A stretch of 64,000 nucleotides of DNA from Heliocybe sulcata (Eukaryota; Basidiomycota; Agaricomycetes; Gloeophyllales; Gloeophyllaceae): assembly GCA_004369045.1 (NCBI GenBank), contig ML213511.1, forward strand, positions 330,182 through 394,181, read 5' to 3'. Below are positions 1 through 10,587 of the stretch, in pieces; position 1 is the first letter of the stretch; each line of letters begins with the position of its first letter. A program made the translations under genes and the position numbers. A model generated the notes under the pieces. The model saw only the letters and a list, made by a program, of their open reading frames with translations, made no database searches and was not told the DNA's origin.

Positions 1-2
1 CC

Positions 3-989
3 GATGTCCCTCCGCAGCAGGTTGAGATACAGGCTCCCAAAGCTTCGGCGGCACCTCCCTCGTCCTTCTTGGACTTCGAAGCCCAGTCTCCTCCCACGTC
101 GCGAAGTACGTCCCCTCTGTATGCGCAAGGCATACCCACCATCCAGCGGGGCAGAGAGTCGCCGTTCCCGGCCAAGCCGCTGCTGCCTCCCGAGGATCGG
201 GAGCTGATCCAACGCGCCCGGTCACCGAACGGACGGTCGGCGTCGGCCATGGGGTATTACAGCCGGCCTTCAGAGCGCGTGCGGCGGGGGCAGAACCTGA
301 GCGAGGATGGCCTGGACTATTTGATCGCCGGGCGCCCGGGGCCTATGGTGCGGTCGCCGTCTGCCATCGCGCGCATGCGACCTGAGGTGTCTGCGTCGCC
401 TGAGGTCATGTCCGGGATCAATATCAGTGTTGAGCAGGCGTCGGAGGAAGCGGATGTGGAGGAGCGCGCGGAGTTGGACTCTGTGCTGTCTAGGTTCCGC
501 AATGGCGGTGAGGAGCGGGGTCAAGAGGTTGAGCCGAGCATCCCGGCTGGTGCTGTCAAAACGGTGCTTTCCCCTGGACTGCGATCGCCGAACAGCTATC
601 GTAACTCTCAGCGGCAGCCGCGGATCATCAAGGGACGAGACCCTGGGTATGAGCTCGAAGAAGACGAGGAGGAGGAGCCGGAGGAGTATGGGGAGATTGA
701 GGATGAGGTCATCGAGGACGACGACAAGTCGTACTATCCCGAGGAGGACAAGACCGCTGGCCGGAGCACGTTTTATATGCTGGAGAACGGCGAGGAGGAC
801 TTGCGGTACTCGATGTACACGGATGGGGACAGGACGAGCCGCGGCAGCTTCTTGAACGAAGATAAGAGCTGGGATGCGCGCGAGCGGTTCATGCGAAGGG
901 TTGCGGCGCTGTACGAGGAGACTGGGAGGGAGAAACCCCCGCCGGTGCCGAAGTTGGATCCTAAGCTCAAAGCCAAGTTTGGGGGCTGA
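3..989 (+). CDS. C-terminal part of an acidic, disordered protein (5' end outside window)
   Basis: The frame is open from the first bases and ends at a TGA at 989, so the start lies outside the window. The visible ~328 residues are rich in Ser, Pro, Arg and Glu, with many SP and RSP sites in the first half. A strongly acidic run of Glu and Asp follows around residues 215-245. A more ordered, charged tail carries WDARERFMRRVAALYEE and ends PKLKAKFGG. I see no transmembrane segment or catalytic motif. The acidic stretch and phospho-site-like repeats suggest a regulatory tail of a larger protein, but the family is not recognised. It is called coding because the frame stays open for almost 1 kb and the composition is protein-like. 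The long minus-strand frame across it is its shadow. Confidence 0.7.
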   Translation, partial: DVPPQQVEIQAPKASAAPPSSFLDFEAQSPPTSRSTSPLYAQGIPTIQRGRESPFPAKPLLPPEDRELIQRARSPNGRSASAMGYYSRPSERVRRGQNLSEDGLDYLIAGRPGPMVRSPSAIARMRPEVSASPEVMSGINISVEQASEEADVEERAELDSVLSRFRNGGEERGQEVEPSIPAGAVKTVLSPGLRSPNSYRNSQRQPRIIKGRDPGYELEEDEEEEPEEYGEIEDEVIEDDDKSYYPEEDKTAGRSTFYMLENGEEDLRYSMYTDGDRTSRGSFLNEDKSWDARERFMRRVAALYEETGREKPPPVPKLDPKLKAKFGG

Positions 990-1603
990 GTGTGTCGAGA
1001 ATGCTTTTCTCTGGGCGACTTGTCTTGCTTTTTTCTTGTTGTATTTGCTACACTTACCTGCCTCACTCCATTGCCTCGTCTTGCATCTTGGCCCAGATTT
1101 CGGTCTTGGACATACACGCTCGCTTTTCTTTGCCGATTGTCGGTCTGGTTCGGCTTCGTCTAGCCTCGCTGGCGGCAATGCGTAGACATCTGTACTGGCT
1201 CACTTTTCACTGATTCCCTTCTTGCCTTGATCATACCCCGCTGTGCGAAGTATCTAACTTGAATCTATGCTTTTCATATAGTTGCATGCAGATCTATCTT
1301 ACTGTAATATAGAGGGTACTCGGTTGATGATGGGCGTGAAGGGTGTTTCAGTCAACGGATCAAAGTTCTGAATTGGTCGAGCGGAGGGGCTATCGTGCAG
1401 ATGGTGGGTGCAAACAAGGAAGCAAAGCCGTCATGGCAGCTCGATGGAGAAGGGATAGCACAAAGACAGTATATACCGAGCACTCCCAAGCATATGTCAA
1501 TAGAAGTACAATGGAGATCCAAGCATAGCCGGATTTATTCGAACCATTATGCTCGACCGTAGCAGTCACAGCAAGTCGTCTTGTTACTGAGGGAAAGCGG
1601 ATG
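990..1603. other. intergenic, no gene seen
   Basis: This stretch lies between the convergent ends of the upstream acidic protein gene and the zinc protein gene. It is T-rich just after the stop, as expected for a fungal 3' UTR. No frame here has protein-like composition or recognisable motifs. Confidence 0.5.
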
Positions 1604-2249
1604 TTAGGAACAACCCAGTGGCCGATGAAGTAAACCATGCCTTGGAGCATCCTCTATGCAACAATTCCGACAGAAAGCCCTTCCGCAGCCAGGCATAAGC
1701 CGTTTGCTATGCTCCTCCCATTCCTCGTCCTTTCCCTGATCTTCATCCTCATCGTCCTGGAACTTTCTACGCTTTCCAGCCGGTGTAGCGTCCATATTTC
1801 CCTTGACGTTCATGTTCACGCTGCTCAACGACAAGCCCGCTCGTCGAGGAGACCGATCAGGCATCGCAGGTGGTGTAAGCGAGGATGCCAGACCAGGATT
1901 CAAAGCCGAACGCGTGTCGCATGTACGCGAACATACGGCACAGGTTGTCGCGTTACACCTAGAGATGCAACATCATTATACCATCATGTTTGAAAGACAA
2001 CAAGAGGAGACGCGAACCTCGGGCAGATGATTACAGGACATCCGCGAATATTCAGGGATCTGTGGCACGACTCGCAAGCGAGTGGTTTCGTCGGCCAGGA
2101 GAGCGCGTATTCCGCGCTTTTATCATCTACCGATTCTCCGTCATGCACGGAAGAGAGCGGCGCCAGCTTTCTCCTCTTGTTGGGAAGTCTCTTGACTGGT
2201 CCTTTCAACGAATGTATCAGATCAGGACTATTGGGACCAGCAGCCGCCA
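1604..2249 (-). CDS. Cys-rich zinc-binding protein (RING/IBR-like), 5' exon unresolved
   Basis: Two exons are readable. The upstream exon begins after an AG acceptor at about 2250 and encodes a basic stretch (KRLPNKRRK, possibly a nuclear signal) followed by LACESCHRSLNIRGCPVIICPR. An intron of about 60 bases (GTTCGC to CTCTAG) joins it to CNATTCAVCSRTC. A Ser-rich linker and acidic DDEDEDQGKDEE precede a final pair of zinc-ligand clusters, GCGRAFCRNCCIED. The spacing of Cys/His pairs (CxxCH, CxxC, CxxC, CxxxFCxxCC) points to at least two zinc sites folded as a RING- or IBR-like unit. I cannot find an ATG in frame with the first readable exon. One more upstream exon must exist between about 2290 and 2620, or the gene is 5'-broken. 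DNA or ubiquitin-related work is only a guess from the fold. Confidence 0.6.
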
Positions 2250-2622
2250 CTAACGGCTATTTGGAAAAGCGAAAGCAGCTGTCATCGCAGATACTTGTTC
2301 GGCAGTGAGTAGAGCACCAGGAGACCTGCGCGGAAGAAAGCCTCGCGATATGTGGACGGTCGACAGTCCGTCAGGCTGGACAAAGCGAGAGTTTCTGCCC
2401 GAGCCACACGCGATCGAACGTGTGGCCGCGACGGCACCGGGTTTATTCTTGATACCCGGAATCAGCGGAAGGTTCCGTTGATCTGAAAGTTCATTGGCTC
2501 CTGCATACCTATGAGCTCTCAAGACGCTTGTATATGCATGTCCGTGGCCTGACTACAGCAGGTGCCAGGCTCAGACGCAAGTGGTGATACAAAAATATAT
2601 GGGCTACTTCTGATCCCAAGAT

Positions 2623-4140
2623 TTAAACCCATCGCTGAACTATCACGCTGTTCACCAAACCCGCCTGCTCGATAGTCTCCGAGCCGTCCTCCAATACCCG
2701 GTTTGGGAACGTCGTGCCAATGGTGTACGGGCGAGCGTTGTTCTCCGGACGAGACCTGAAGAACAAGATTCCTAAGTGATGGGGTATCAGAAGTGAACAA
2801 TGCTTACGCGTTGATAAAGTTACGGATGTCCTTGACAGTATGCGTCAAGTTCATTCGTGCCACAAGCCTACTCAAGTGGATGAGAACATCGCCTCAGTGA
2901 CCGCTCCACCGTCGACATACCTTGTCCCATCAGCTAACCGGATCTGCACGCTCGTCGTAGGCTTGTTCTGGTCGACCTCAAACCGCGTATGGATACTCTG
3001 CGGCTCCCGATCAGGCCCGGCCGCAGAGCTGCCACTCGCGCTCGGGGTACCGCTAGCAGCAGGGAAACCTCCGGGCATATTCGCGCTCGACGCTGTTGCG
3101 CCCGCGCCAACGAGCGCGGCTAGAGGCGAGCCCAGCCGGTTGCCGGAGCCAGAGAAGGGCACGTCAGGACGCTTGGGCGGGGGTTGGTAGTCCTCGTTTA
3201 TGCGCCGTGCAACACGAAGCTCGACTGGTTGGCCTGGGAGGACGTCGAGGACGTGCGGTGGCGCGAGGCTGGAGATCAAGGTTAGTTTGGCGTGAAATTT
3301 GCACAGCGGACAGACGTACCCAGCTTCGATTTGCGCTAGTAGCCGCGCCTCTTCGGGGTTGTCATATCTCCTCAATTCGCCGTCTTCTACGCTGAAGCCG
3401 TCGCGCCAGAATGTGAGGTGACGTATGGCGGTCTCGGCGGCCTCGTTTGCTGCAAAGCGGCACCATTACACAGGGCAAGGACAGTGGCAGGACAGTGGCT
3501 TACGATCTGCCGCAGGTGCATTGGGATCGGGGATATAAGTACTCTCGACTTCGTCGCTGCCGAGAGTATGACCTCCGCCTGTGAAAATCGTAGGCTGGGA
3601 AGGACCCGCGGCACCCATGCCTATGCTAGGAGTCTGGCCACCTCTGTAGTTCATACAGTTAGACGAGTGGCCTTTTGATGCAGGAGACTCACTACTCACT
3701 CGAACGCCCTTCGCAAGATGTTCCGCACAGCATCCCCACCCGGCATGCCGCCGCCTGCTCTGTCGGGATTCTGCACTGAGATACCACTACGAAGCCATGA
3801 GTCGTCACAAGCCACTATATACTATCTGATACACACCTACGCTCTCCACCGGCATACCAGTCAACGGGCCCTTGATCGTCCTCCTCGTCATCATCTCCTC
3901 CGCCCATCGGTCCGGGACCCATTGGCCCACCCATCATTGGCGGCGGTGCACCTCCAGCTCCACCGCTGCTGCCGACGTCGCGCAGTGTCGCGATGCGTGG
4001 GCCGCCAGTGTTGCGGCTTGATGGTCTATTCGCGATCATAAATCGGACAGGATCAGGACAGATGCATTGTAGTTTGCTTACCTTGAATCGGGCTGTCCGG
4101 GATTGTTCCAGTCACCGATGCGTCCTAATCTCGGCGCCAT
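2623..4140 (-). CDS. SHP1: UBX-domain Cdc48/p97 adaptor, p47/Shp1 type (SEP + UBX)
   Basis: The start ([13 protein letters not shown]) is followed by several short introns. Gly/Pro/Met-rich and acidic linkers lead to [18 protein letters not shown], a characteristic p47 segment. Next comes the SEP domain ([20 protein letters not shown]...[12 protein letters not shown]), then [13 protein letters not shown] and a Pro-rich linker. The UBX domain follows: [16 protein letters not shown] to [18 protein letters not shown], with the usual R...FPNR turn that contacts Cdc48. It ends SVIVQRWV. In the family this protein recruits the Cdc48/p97 ATPase in ubiquitin-dependent membrane fusion, ERAD and phosphatase regulation. 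Oddly, the usual N-terminal UBA domain is absent and the readable product starts just before the linker. A UBA-less paralogue (UBXN2A/B-like) is therefore possible. It is divergent from NSE3 across a 370 bp intergenic region. Confidence 0.9.
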
Positions 4141-4510
4141 GTCTTTTGAGTGCTTGCTCGCTGTTGCCGACGACGATGGTCCAAGAGAAAGGTTGTAACA
4201 AAGATGGGTATGAAATGTATGGGTATGGGGAGGGAGATGACGCGGTCTAGTAAGACCCCGAACGCTGATCATTACCATTTCAGGCTGGAGTAGATATTAC
4301 TCTATGCAGAGAACTGTATGCTCCTTTCTTCTATCAGAAAACATATGGCTGTAATTGCATTCTGTCGACGAAGTTACATTACTTTGAGCGAGCATTGCGC
4401 GCCAATATCTTTAAGCACTTTCAGGGTGTCGGGTCTCTCTTCTCTTTCAGGAGCGCGTAGCCGAGACGCGTCTTGGGACGCGTCTCATTAATTTATCTCT
4501 TAACGCCACT
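4141..4510. promoter_or_regulatory. shared promoter region between the UBX adaptor and NSE3
   Basis: These 370 bases separate the two divergent start codons. The UBX-proximal half is unremarkable. The NSE3-proximal half carries a perfect GC-rich inverted repeat, described separately. No open frame here is credible. Confidence 0.6.
4463..4486. promoter_or_regulatory. paired ACGCGT (MluI cell-cycle box) inverted repeat
   Basis: Two ACGCGT cores (4466-4471 and 4478-4483) sit in a perfect inverted repeat with arms GAGACGCGTC and GACGCGTCTC around a TTGG spacer. The repeat ends 24 bases before the NSE3 ATG. ACGCGT is the known binding core of the fungal MBF (Mbp1/Swi6-type) G1/S regulator. Binding here is inferred from the motif and its position. 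Confidence 0.6.
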
Positions 4511-5855
4511 ATGGCCCGTTCAGGTCCTTCACGCTCTCGCCGCGCTACCCAACCCTTGCAACCAAGCCAATCTCAGCGTTCCCGTCCCGCTAGAGACGAT
4601 GAAGATGACGAGTCCAATGAAGAAGAGGTAGGAGAGGAGAACGAGGAGAATGACTTAGATGGAGATCTACGGCAGGACAGGGGAGAAAGCGTGCGCGACT
4701 CGCTATGTCTCAATGACATGAGGTTGATAGAGACCGCAGGAGGTATCGCGGAAGGCGAATGATTTGGTTAGGCTTGCGCTCTCCACAGAGCATAAGAGAG
4801 CCGCGCTGAGGCGAGACGAGATCAATAAGAAAGGTACCGTCCACAATGAACCGTGTTTGATGTAGGCTCACTGTAAGCGCAGTCCTGGGATCAAATACAC
4901 GATCCTTTACCGCAGTGCTGGAGCAAGCTCAAATGATCCTGCGGAAGACATTTGGCATGGAACTGGTGGAACTCCGATCCCGAGCAGGTCTCGAGCAAGA
5001 GGACAATGCTAATGCGGACGGCGAAGAGCGCACGGGTTTGAAGAAGAAAGGTTGCTTCGCCTTTCTGCATCATTCGGGCGACTAATTCAGGGAGACTTTA
5101 TCAGCGGCTGCTGCGGGATCCAAGACCTACATCCTTCGCTCTGTGCTGAGTGCTACCATAATTGAGCAAGCAGGCCTTACAGACGCAGACATCCTAGAGG
5201 AAGAGGCCGTCGACATGCCCGAAGGCGATGACGATGAGGAAGTCTACCGTACATACGGTAGCATCATCTCGTGGAGCCATTCCGACCAGTTGCAGGCGAT
5301 TGGTATTCTCTATACAATACTAGCCCTCATTCTTGTGAATGGGAAGGCCCTTGATGACCGTGCGTTCTGCAAATGGCTTCCTTGTTACTAGCTAATGCCG
5401 GTTTACTCTAAGTGGCACTCCGAGCATATCTGAAGAAGCTCCGTCTGCCGCAGAACGCTAGCGTCAACTTCACCACGATATCCACCCACAAATCGCTCTC
5501 CATCGACAGCTATCTGACACAACTCATCCGCCAAGGATATCTCGACCGTCACCGCGTCGGCGACAACGCGCAGAAGAAACGCGGACGCGCCGCGCAGACC
5601 CAGGGCGAAGAAGGTGCCGCATACGAGTGGAGGTGGGGAACCAGAGCTCAGAGTGAGGTGGGCGAGCTTGGCGTGGCCAGGTTTGTCGCGGAGTTCATGA
5701 TAGAAAGGATGATGGAGGAAGAGGCTGAGGACAGTGAGGAGGAAGGGGATGAGAGGGCCGCGAAGAAGAGGGCGGAGGAGAATAGGAAGAAGGTGGAGGC
5801 GATGATGAAGGCAATTCAGAGGGAGTCCAACGGGACTTTGAGCGATGTGAAGTGA
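4511..5855 (+). CDS. NSE3: SMC5/6 complex subunit Nse3 (MAGE-domain protein)
   Basis: The start MARSGPSRSRRATQ leads into an acidic N-terminal tail (DDEDDESNEEE...). Exons then encode the MAGE homology domain. They read EVSRKANDLVRLALSTEHKR, then LEQAQMILRKTFGMELVEL, then GSKTYILRSVLSATIIEQ, then SIISWSHSDQLQAIGILYTI, then ALRAYLKKLRLPQ and finally SIDSYLTQLIRQGYLDRHRV with YEWRWGTRAQSEVG. These are the winged-helix segments typical of Nse3/MAGE proteins. A long charged, probably helical tail (MIERMMEEEAEDSEEEGDE) closes the protein. At least four short introns are visible, including gtaccg...gcag and gtgcgt...ctaag. Nse3 binds Nse1 and Nse4 in the nuclear SMC5/6 DNA-repair complex and stimulates the Nse1 RING. 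The paired MluI box upstream fits S-phase expression. The product appears intact. Confidence 0.9.
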
Positions 5856-6952
5856 ACTTCGCGTAGCTGTTCCGCTATTCTTACTTACCGACTGCACTAC
5901 TACCGCATACTTCGATGGCGGGACTTACCTATCGTACTCACCTCTGATTATTTTACGTCTGTTGCTTTTCGGACCCTACTGAGCCACAATAGTGGCGTCG
6001 ACACAGGCACCCAAATACGCCACAATAGTCGGTCACATGCGTCCTTCGAAGTTCGTGCGCCACAACTCAGAATTCCTTGCCTTGCCTTCTGTTTCTCGGA
6101 GTCACAGGACAACCTTGAGTCTGCTCTCCCCTCCGTTTCCGAGAGTCGTCAAACTAGACAATGAACGCTCGGTGTCTATCTTCCTGAGTATTCCTTGTCT
6201 ACCGTGGCGATTCTCCGAAATAAGTGTCATCAAATCGTAAGTCGCGCTGTTGCCTTGTTCTCAGGCTGCCTATCTTTCAAAGACGTTCCTGCCCGCACAA
6301 CATCCCCGGAGAAGGCCAGTTCATAAGCAAATCAAAGGCTATCATTCGATGTTGGCTTTAGATAGAATTCGTGGGACCGTCGGGCGCCCTACAACATGGG
6401 GGAACTGCGAAGCTTAATAGTGAGTTCATTTGCCTTTTTGCACGTCGTAATGATGTTCTTATCATCTCCGGGTACATCATCACTCACAGGCTTATTCGCT
6501 CATTATGCGGGAGACAACCTGCCATCCAAGTTGCACCTGGCAGCTCTTGCGAGGGCCACCCTTGATCCATTCTGTTGCAGTATCGCGGATCACTGTTCAG
6601 CCTTGCCCCGGTTGCAAGGTGACCAAAAAATTTTCACGACCCGAGTACGCAGGGCGTGGCTTCGGTAGCCTGAAGTTACGAGGCCGGAACCTGTTTCGTT
6701 AACAATCGCAGCGACGCACAAGCCGCAATATCCATGAAGGGACACTACCTGGCGAATGATTATTCGAGACCTTATCTTAGCTGTTAAACTAGGCTGGGAT
6801 CGCATGTGTGCCAACGCCATGATCGGCATACGGGCCCGAAGGTGAAGGAAAACGTTCGCTCTGATCGCAGTAGCGTCATAGGTCAAACAGTATATGAACC
6901 CTAGCACTTGCCCAGAGCTACCACGAGCACACCACTCTCAGAACTCGCCGCT
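5856..6952. other. intergenic, no gene seen
   Basis: Open frames here are short, start at near-cognate codons and have no recognisable motifs. The last part must hold the promoter of the P450 gene, but I see no convincing TATA box. A CACAATAG string occurs twice (near 5985 and 6020) without obvious meaning. Confidence 0.5.
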
Positions 6953-9303
6953 ATGGCCCTCGAAGCCCTCAAATGGGTCCTAATCCCAGTGATCGTCCTC
7001 CTGGTACTCCTTCGTCTTCGAAGTCTTTTCACTCGGGGGCCTTTGCATAACATCCCTGGACCCAAAGCACCGTCTGTTATAACTGGTACAATGGTTGTAA
7101 ATGTCAGTATAGCACCTCGTTAACGTCTGTTCTTTAGGTCACTTGAAGGAGGTCTTCAATTCCAATCCATGGAACTTCCACCGTAGCATCTTGGAGCAGT
7201 ATGGATCTGTCGCCAAAGTCTCTGGGTTCCTAGGTGTATGTCACGCACACGCACTGTTTGGTGCCATCGTGTATTAACCGCGATCATTGCTCGGCTTTAG
7301 GAAGAGAGGCTCTATATTGTCGATCCTTTGGCCTTGTACCATATTGTCATCAAGGATCAATCATCGTATGATGAGCCTCGGTACTCCTATGCGTGAGTCT
7401 GTCTCGGCATGTCGGTGATACCAGAGCTTATCGTAAGCAAGGCTAAATTACCTGCTATACGGCGATGGGTTGAGTGCTGCGCAAGGTACTTGGAATCCGC
7501 TAATCCGGTGGACAGCTCATATTGTAACTTCTCAAAGGGGATGAACACAGGAAACAGCGGAAGATGCTCAATCCCATCTTTAGCCCTAAGCACCTGCGGG
7601 ACCTTGTTCCGATATTTAGGGACGTCGCCTATCAGGTTCGTAGCGCAGCTGTCTGAGACACCACGTGTCTTACTCTTATTGAAGCTTCGGGACGCCATTA
7701 CTGGGAAAATCAAAAACGGTGCCGAAGAGATCGATATGATGGACTGGATGACACGTACGGCATTGGAATTAATTGGGAGAGCCGGTCTTGGTTATAGCTT
7801 CAATATCATGGAGGAAGGTAGTGTTGATGAATACGGCTCGGCCGTCAGATCCTTGTTGTCAGAGTCCTTTCGCCAGTAGACTGTCTTGCGGTACTGATTT
7901 TTTCATCAACAGCCCAACTCTAGTGGACTTCGCCCTGCTCATCGGAACACTTCCTCACCTGACGAAAATAGGCTCGCCGAGCTTCCGCACGCGTGTGCTA
8001 GAGAAAATACCCATAAAGGGGCTTCGAAGCATCAAGGAGAAGGTCGACATTATGGAGAAGACGTCAGAGAAGATCTACCGCACGAGACTAGCCGCTCTAC
8101 AGCAAGTTAACGAAGTCTGGGACAAGCCGGCCGGCCGGAGCAAGGACATCATCAGCTTGCTATGTATGATCTAACCTCTCCAGTTACCTCATCAAGGTTG
8201 CTCACTTCGCATAGTAAGAGAAAATCTGAAGGCATCTGAGGAAGACCGTTTACCAGCCTCCCAAGTCGTTGGACAGATGACGTACGTTCAGTATACAGAT
8301 TGCAAGTCTTCGTACTGATATTGCGCCTCCAGGACCCTGATTTTCGGAGCTATGGATACGACATCATCTGCTCTCGCTCGAATTCTCTACTTGCTCGCCT
8401 TAAATCCGGGCGTCCAAGAGAAGCTCAGAGAGGAGGTCCGGACGGCTCACGCGAGCCGTGAATTCACCTACGATGATCTGGACAAGTTGCCATACATGGA
8501 AGCAATTATTCGAGAAACGCTTAGATTGTAAGTCGGTTTAGAGTCTGCTGAGAGTACGTAAGAGAAGGATATTGAATCAGTTTCCAGGCACCCTCCGCTC
8601 ACTGTGATGCATCGGGTGTACGTGCCCCCCTCTGCTCTATTAGTCGCTTTATGCTCATGATAAATGTGCAGAACCACACAGGACACGGTTCTTCCCTTGG
8701 GTACGCCAATCCGGGGCGTCGACGGCACCGTGATCACCGAAATACCACTTCCCCGGGATAGCAATCTCATGATTAGCATACTGTCCCTGAACCGAAACAA
8801 GGCGCTATGGGGCGAAGATGCGTATGAGTGGAAGCCAGATCGATGGCTGAAGCCCCTCCCTGCGGCAGTCATGAACTCCAAGATTCCTGGTGTATACTCG
8901 AATATGTACGTGGAATGGTATGGAGGTGCGACAATTGATTGTTTATTCATATTCCTCTTAGTATGACGTTCTGGGGAGGACCTCGTGGGTGCATGTGAGT
9001 GCGGACGCGCTCCTGTACTTGATTCATACTCATGAACGGGTGGTCGCAGCGGATTCAAATTCTCTCTCCTGGAAATGAGTACGTTCATTTATTTCGATAG
9101 GAATATCTCGGCTCACTTTCCGCCCCGCAGAGGTGGTCCTGGGTGTCTTGATGGAGTCGTTCCGATTCAAGTTATCAGATAAGGAGATTACTTGGGACAT
9201 GAGCATAATAACCGTTCCTCGGCCAGAGGGTTCAGATAGCAAAGCGCCTTCCCTACCTATGAAGGTGTCCCTGCTAGAACCGGAAGTGACAGTCGCTGGT
9301 TGA
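6953..9303 (+). CDS. cytochrome P450 monooxygenase (P450-1)
   Basis: A membrane anchor (MALEALKWVLIPVIVLLVLL) is followed by the basic/Pro hinge HNIPGPKAP. About a dozen short introns interrupt the gene. Readable landmarks are FNSNPWNFHRSILEQYGSVAK, LNYLLYGDGLSAAQ, the C-helix EHRKQRKMLNP, MDWMTRTALELIGRAGLGYS, the I-helix oxygen motif GAMDTTSSA, the ExxR motif ETLR, the PERF-like KPDRW, and the heme loop FWGGPRGCIGFKF with the axial Cys. It ends VSLLEPEVTVAG. All core residues are present, so the enzyme should be active: an ER-bound oxidase using a separate reductase. The substrate is unknown. It is closely related exon by exon to P450-2 at 45.9-48.3 kb. Exon 1 is 6953-7085. The exon near 7483-7636 starts after CTCAAAG and restores the C-helix. 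No frameshift is needed. Confidence 0.88.
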
Positions 9304-9674
9304 CGGGAAGACTCTCGGCAAGCGTTTATTATCTTTACCAGAGCCTCTAGTTGTGGCCTCTAGTTGTGATGCCGCTGGAATACTCGCCGGCAGATGCATA
9401 TATATTATTGATACACCATTGTACAGATACAAGCTCGTCATGTATTCTGACTTCTCTACAGACCGCCCGACGTAGATCTTGGAGTGGATCCAGAATGATT
9501 TCTGACGTGGATAGTCCGAGGCCATGGAGGAGAGTTTCCTCTTGGCCGCAATTGGTCTCAAGTGTTATTGCCGCGCGACTTGCATTGCAGGTGAAAGACC
9601 GCGAGTCATTCAAAAAGAATCCAACAGCCACTCGGGCCGTAATGGTCCTCCCAGTCCGCATTTGCGAAGAGGCG
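9304..9674. other. short interval between convergent genes
   Basis: The 371 bases between the P450-1 stop and the J-protein stop must contain both 3' UTRs. Frames here are antisense or random, and nothing coding is supported. Confidence 0.5.
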
Positions 9675-10545
9675 CTAAGTTGAAGCCGTGAAGCTCTCGC
9701 CGACCGTGCTCGCTGCCAGCAAAATCGCAGTTAGCAGTATGAATCTCGGATAGTTGATTGCGCCCCGTTCCTGTTCGCGATCCTCTTTACTCCTCCAATC
9801 GTCGACTCTGGTGCCAGTAGCCCGACGAACGTAGGGCGAGTTGGAGGGATTGTATGGGTACTGAGCATGGGCGTGACTGTTGTACTGAGGATTGGTGTAC
9901 GCAGAATGTCCTGGATCGTAGTGACGACCAGGCGGAGGGCGATACGTAGCTTGGGGCCTGTGAGGTCGTTCCCATGCGTGCGTCGCGCCCCGTCTGCGTC
10001 CTTCGTACGCAGCTTGAGAGTAGGGGTGATGAGCTGTGGCTGAATAGCCGGCCGTACGCCTCGCTGCGCTGGTTCGGGTCTCCAGCTCCCGGTCATAAGC
10101 GCGGCTTGAAAGGTTCAAAGTTCAAATGGACGTATCACAGGTTCAGTTGGTAGTCGAGCGTACCGCTTCCTGTCATCTCCTAGAGTAGCGTATGCATCGC
10201 TCGCTGCCTGGAACTTTGCCTTGGAACCTGGGTCATTGGAGACGTCCGGGTGGTGCACCTTGCTCAACTATATGGAACCCGTATGTTACTCTGAAGCCTA
10301 TCACAGGCACGCGGACAGAAGAGCACGCACCTTGTAGAAGCTCGTCTATCACGAGTGGCCAATTAAGCTCCCTCATTCATGCTGCACAGACGTAAGCCCA
10401 CCTTTATCTGACTCTTGGTGGCATGATGAGGAATCCCTAATGTCTGATAATGGTTTGACCTCCTCGCGGAAGTGGTAAAGTTCCGGATGGACACCTTTCG
10501 GCGGGGTATTGATTTCGACAAGCAGGGTCGCGAGGTTGATATCAT
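9675..10545 (-). CDS. J-domain protein with mitochondrial-type presequence and C-terminal membrane segment
   Basis: The N-terminus ([19 protein letters not shown] then [11 protein letters not shown]) is basic and lacks acids, with an RNFTTSARR-like cleavage region typical of fungal mitochondrial presequences. The J domain follows at once: [18 protein letters not shown], an intron, [10 protein letters not shown] with the HPD triad, then [21 protein letters not shown] and AYDRELE. Next is a low-complexity, Tyr/Pro/His-rich linker of about 110 residues. A hydrophobic segment ([18 protein letters not shown]) lies near the C-terminus. J proteins stimulate Hsp70 ATPase through the HPD motif. This architecture suggests an inner-membrane-anchored matrix J protein, though the exact orthologue is not recognised. 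At least two introns split the J domain. Confidence 0.82.
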
Positions 10546-10587
10546 TACAGAATTGTCAGATAAGCAAGCTTGAGCGATCTTGAGAAG

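Noticed and set aside
270-1178. 302-codon frame on the minus strand
   Set aside because: It is the antisense shadow of the acidic protein gene: Arg/Leu/His-rich, with no motif and beginning outside any promoter.
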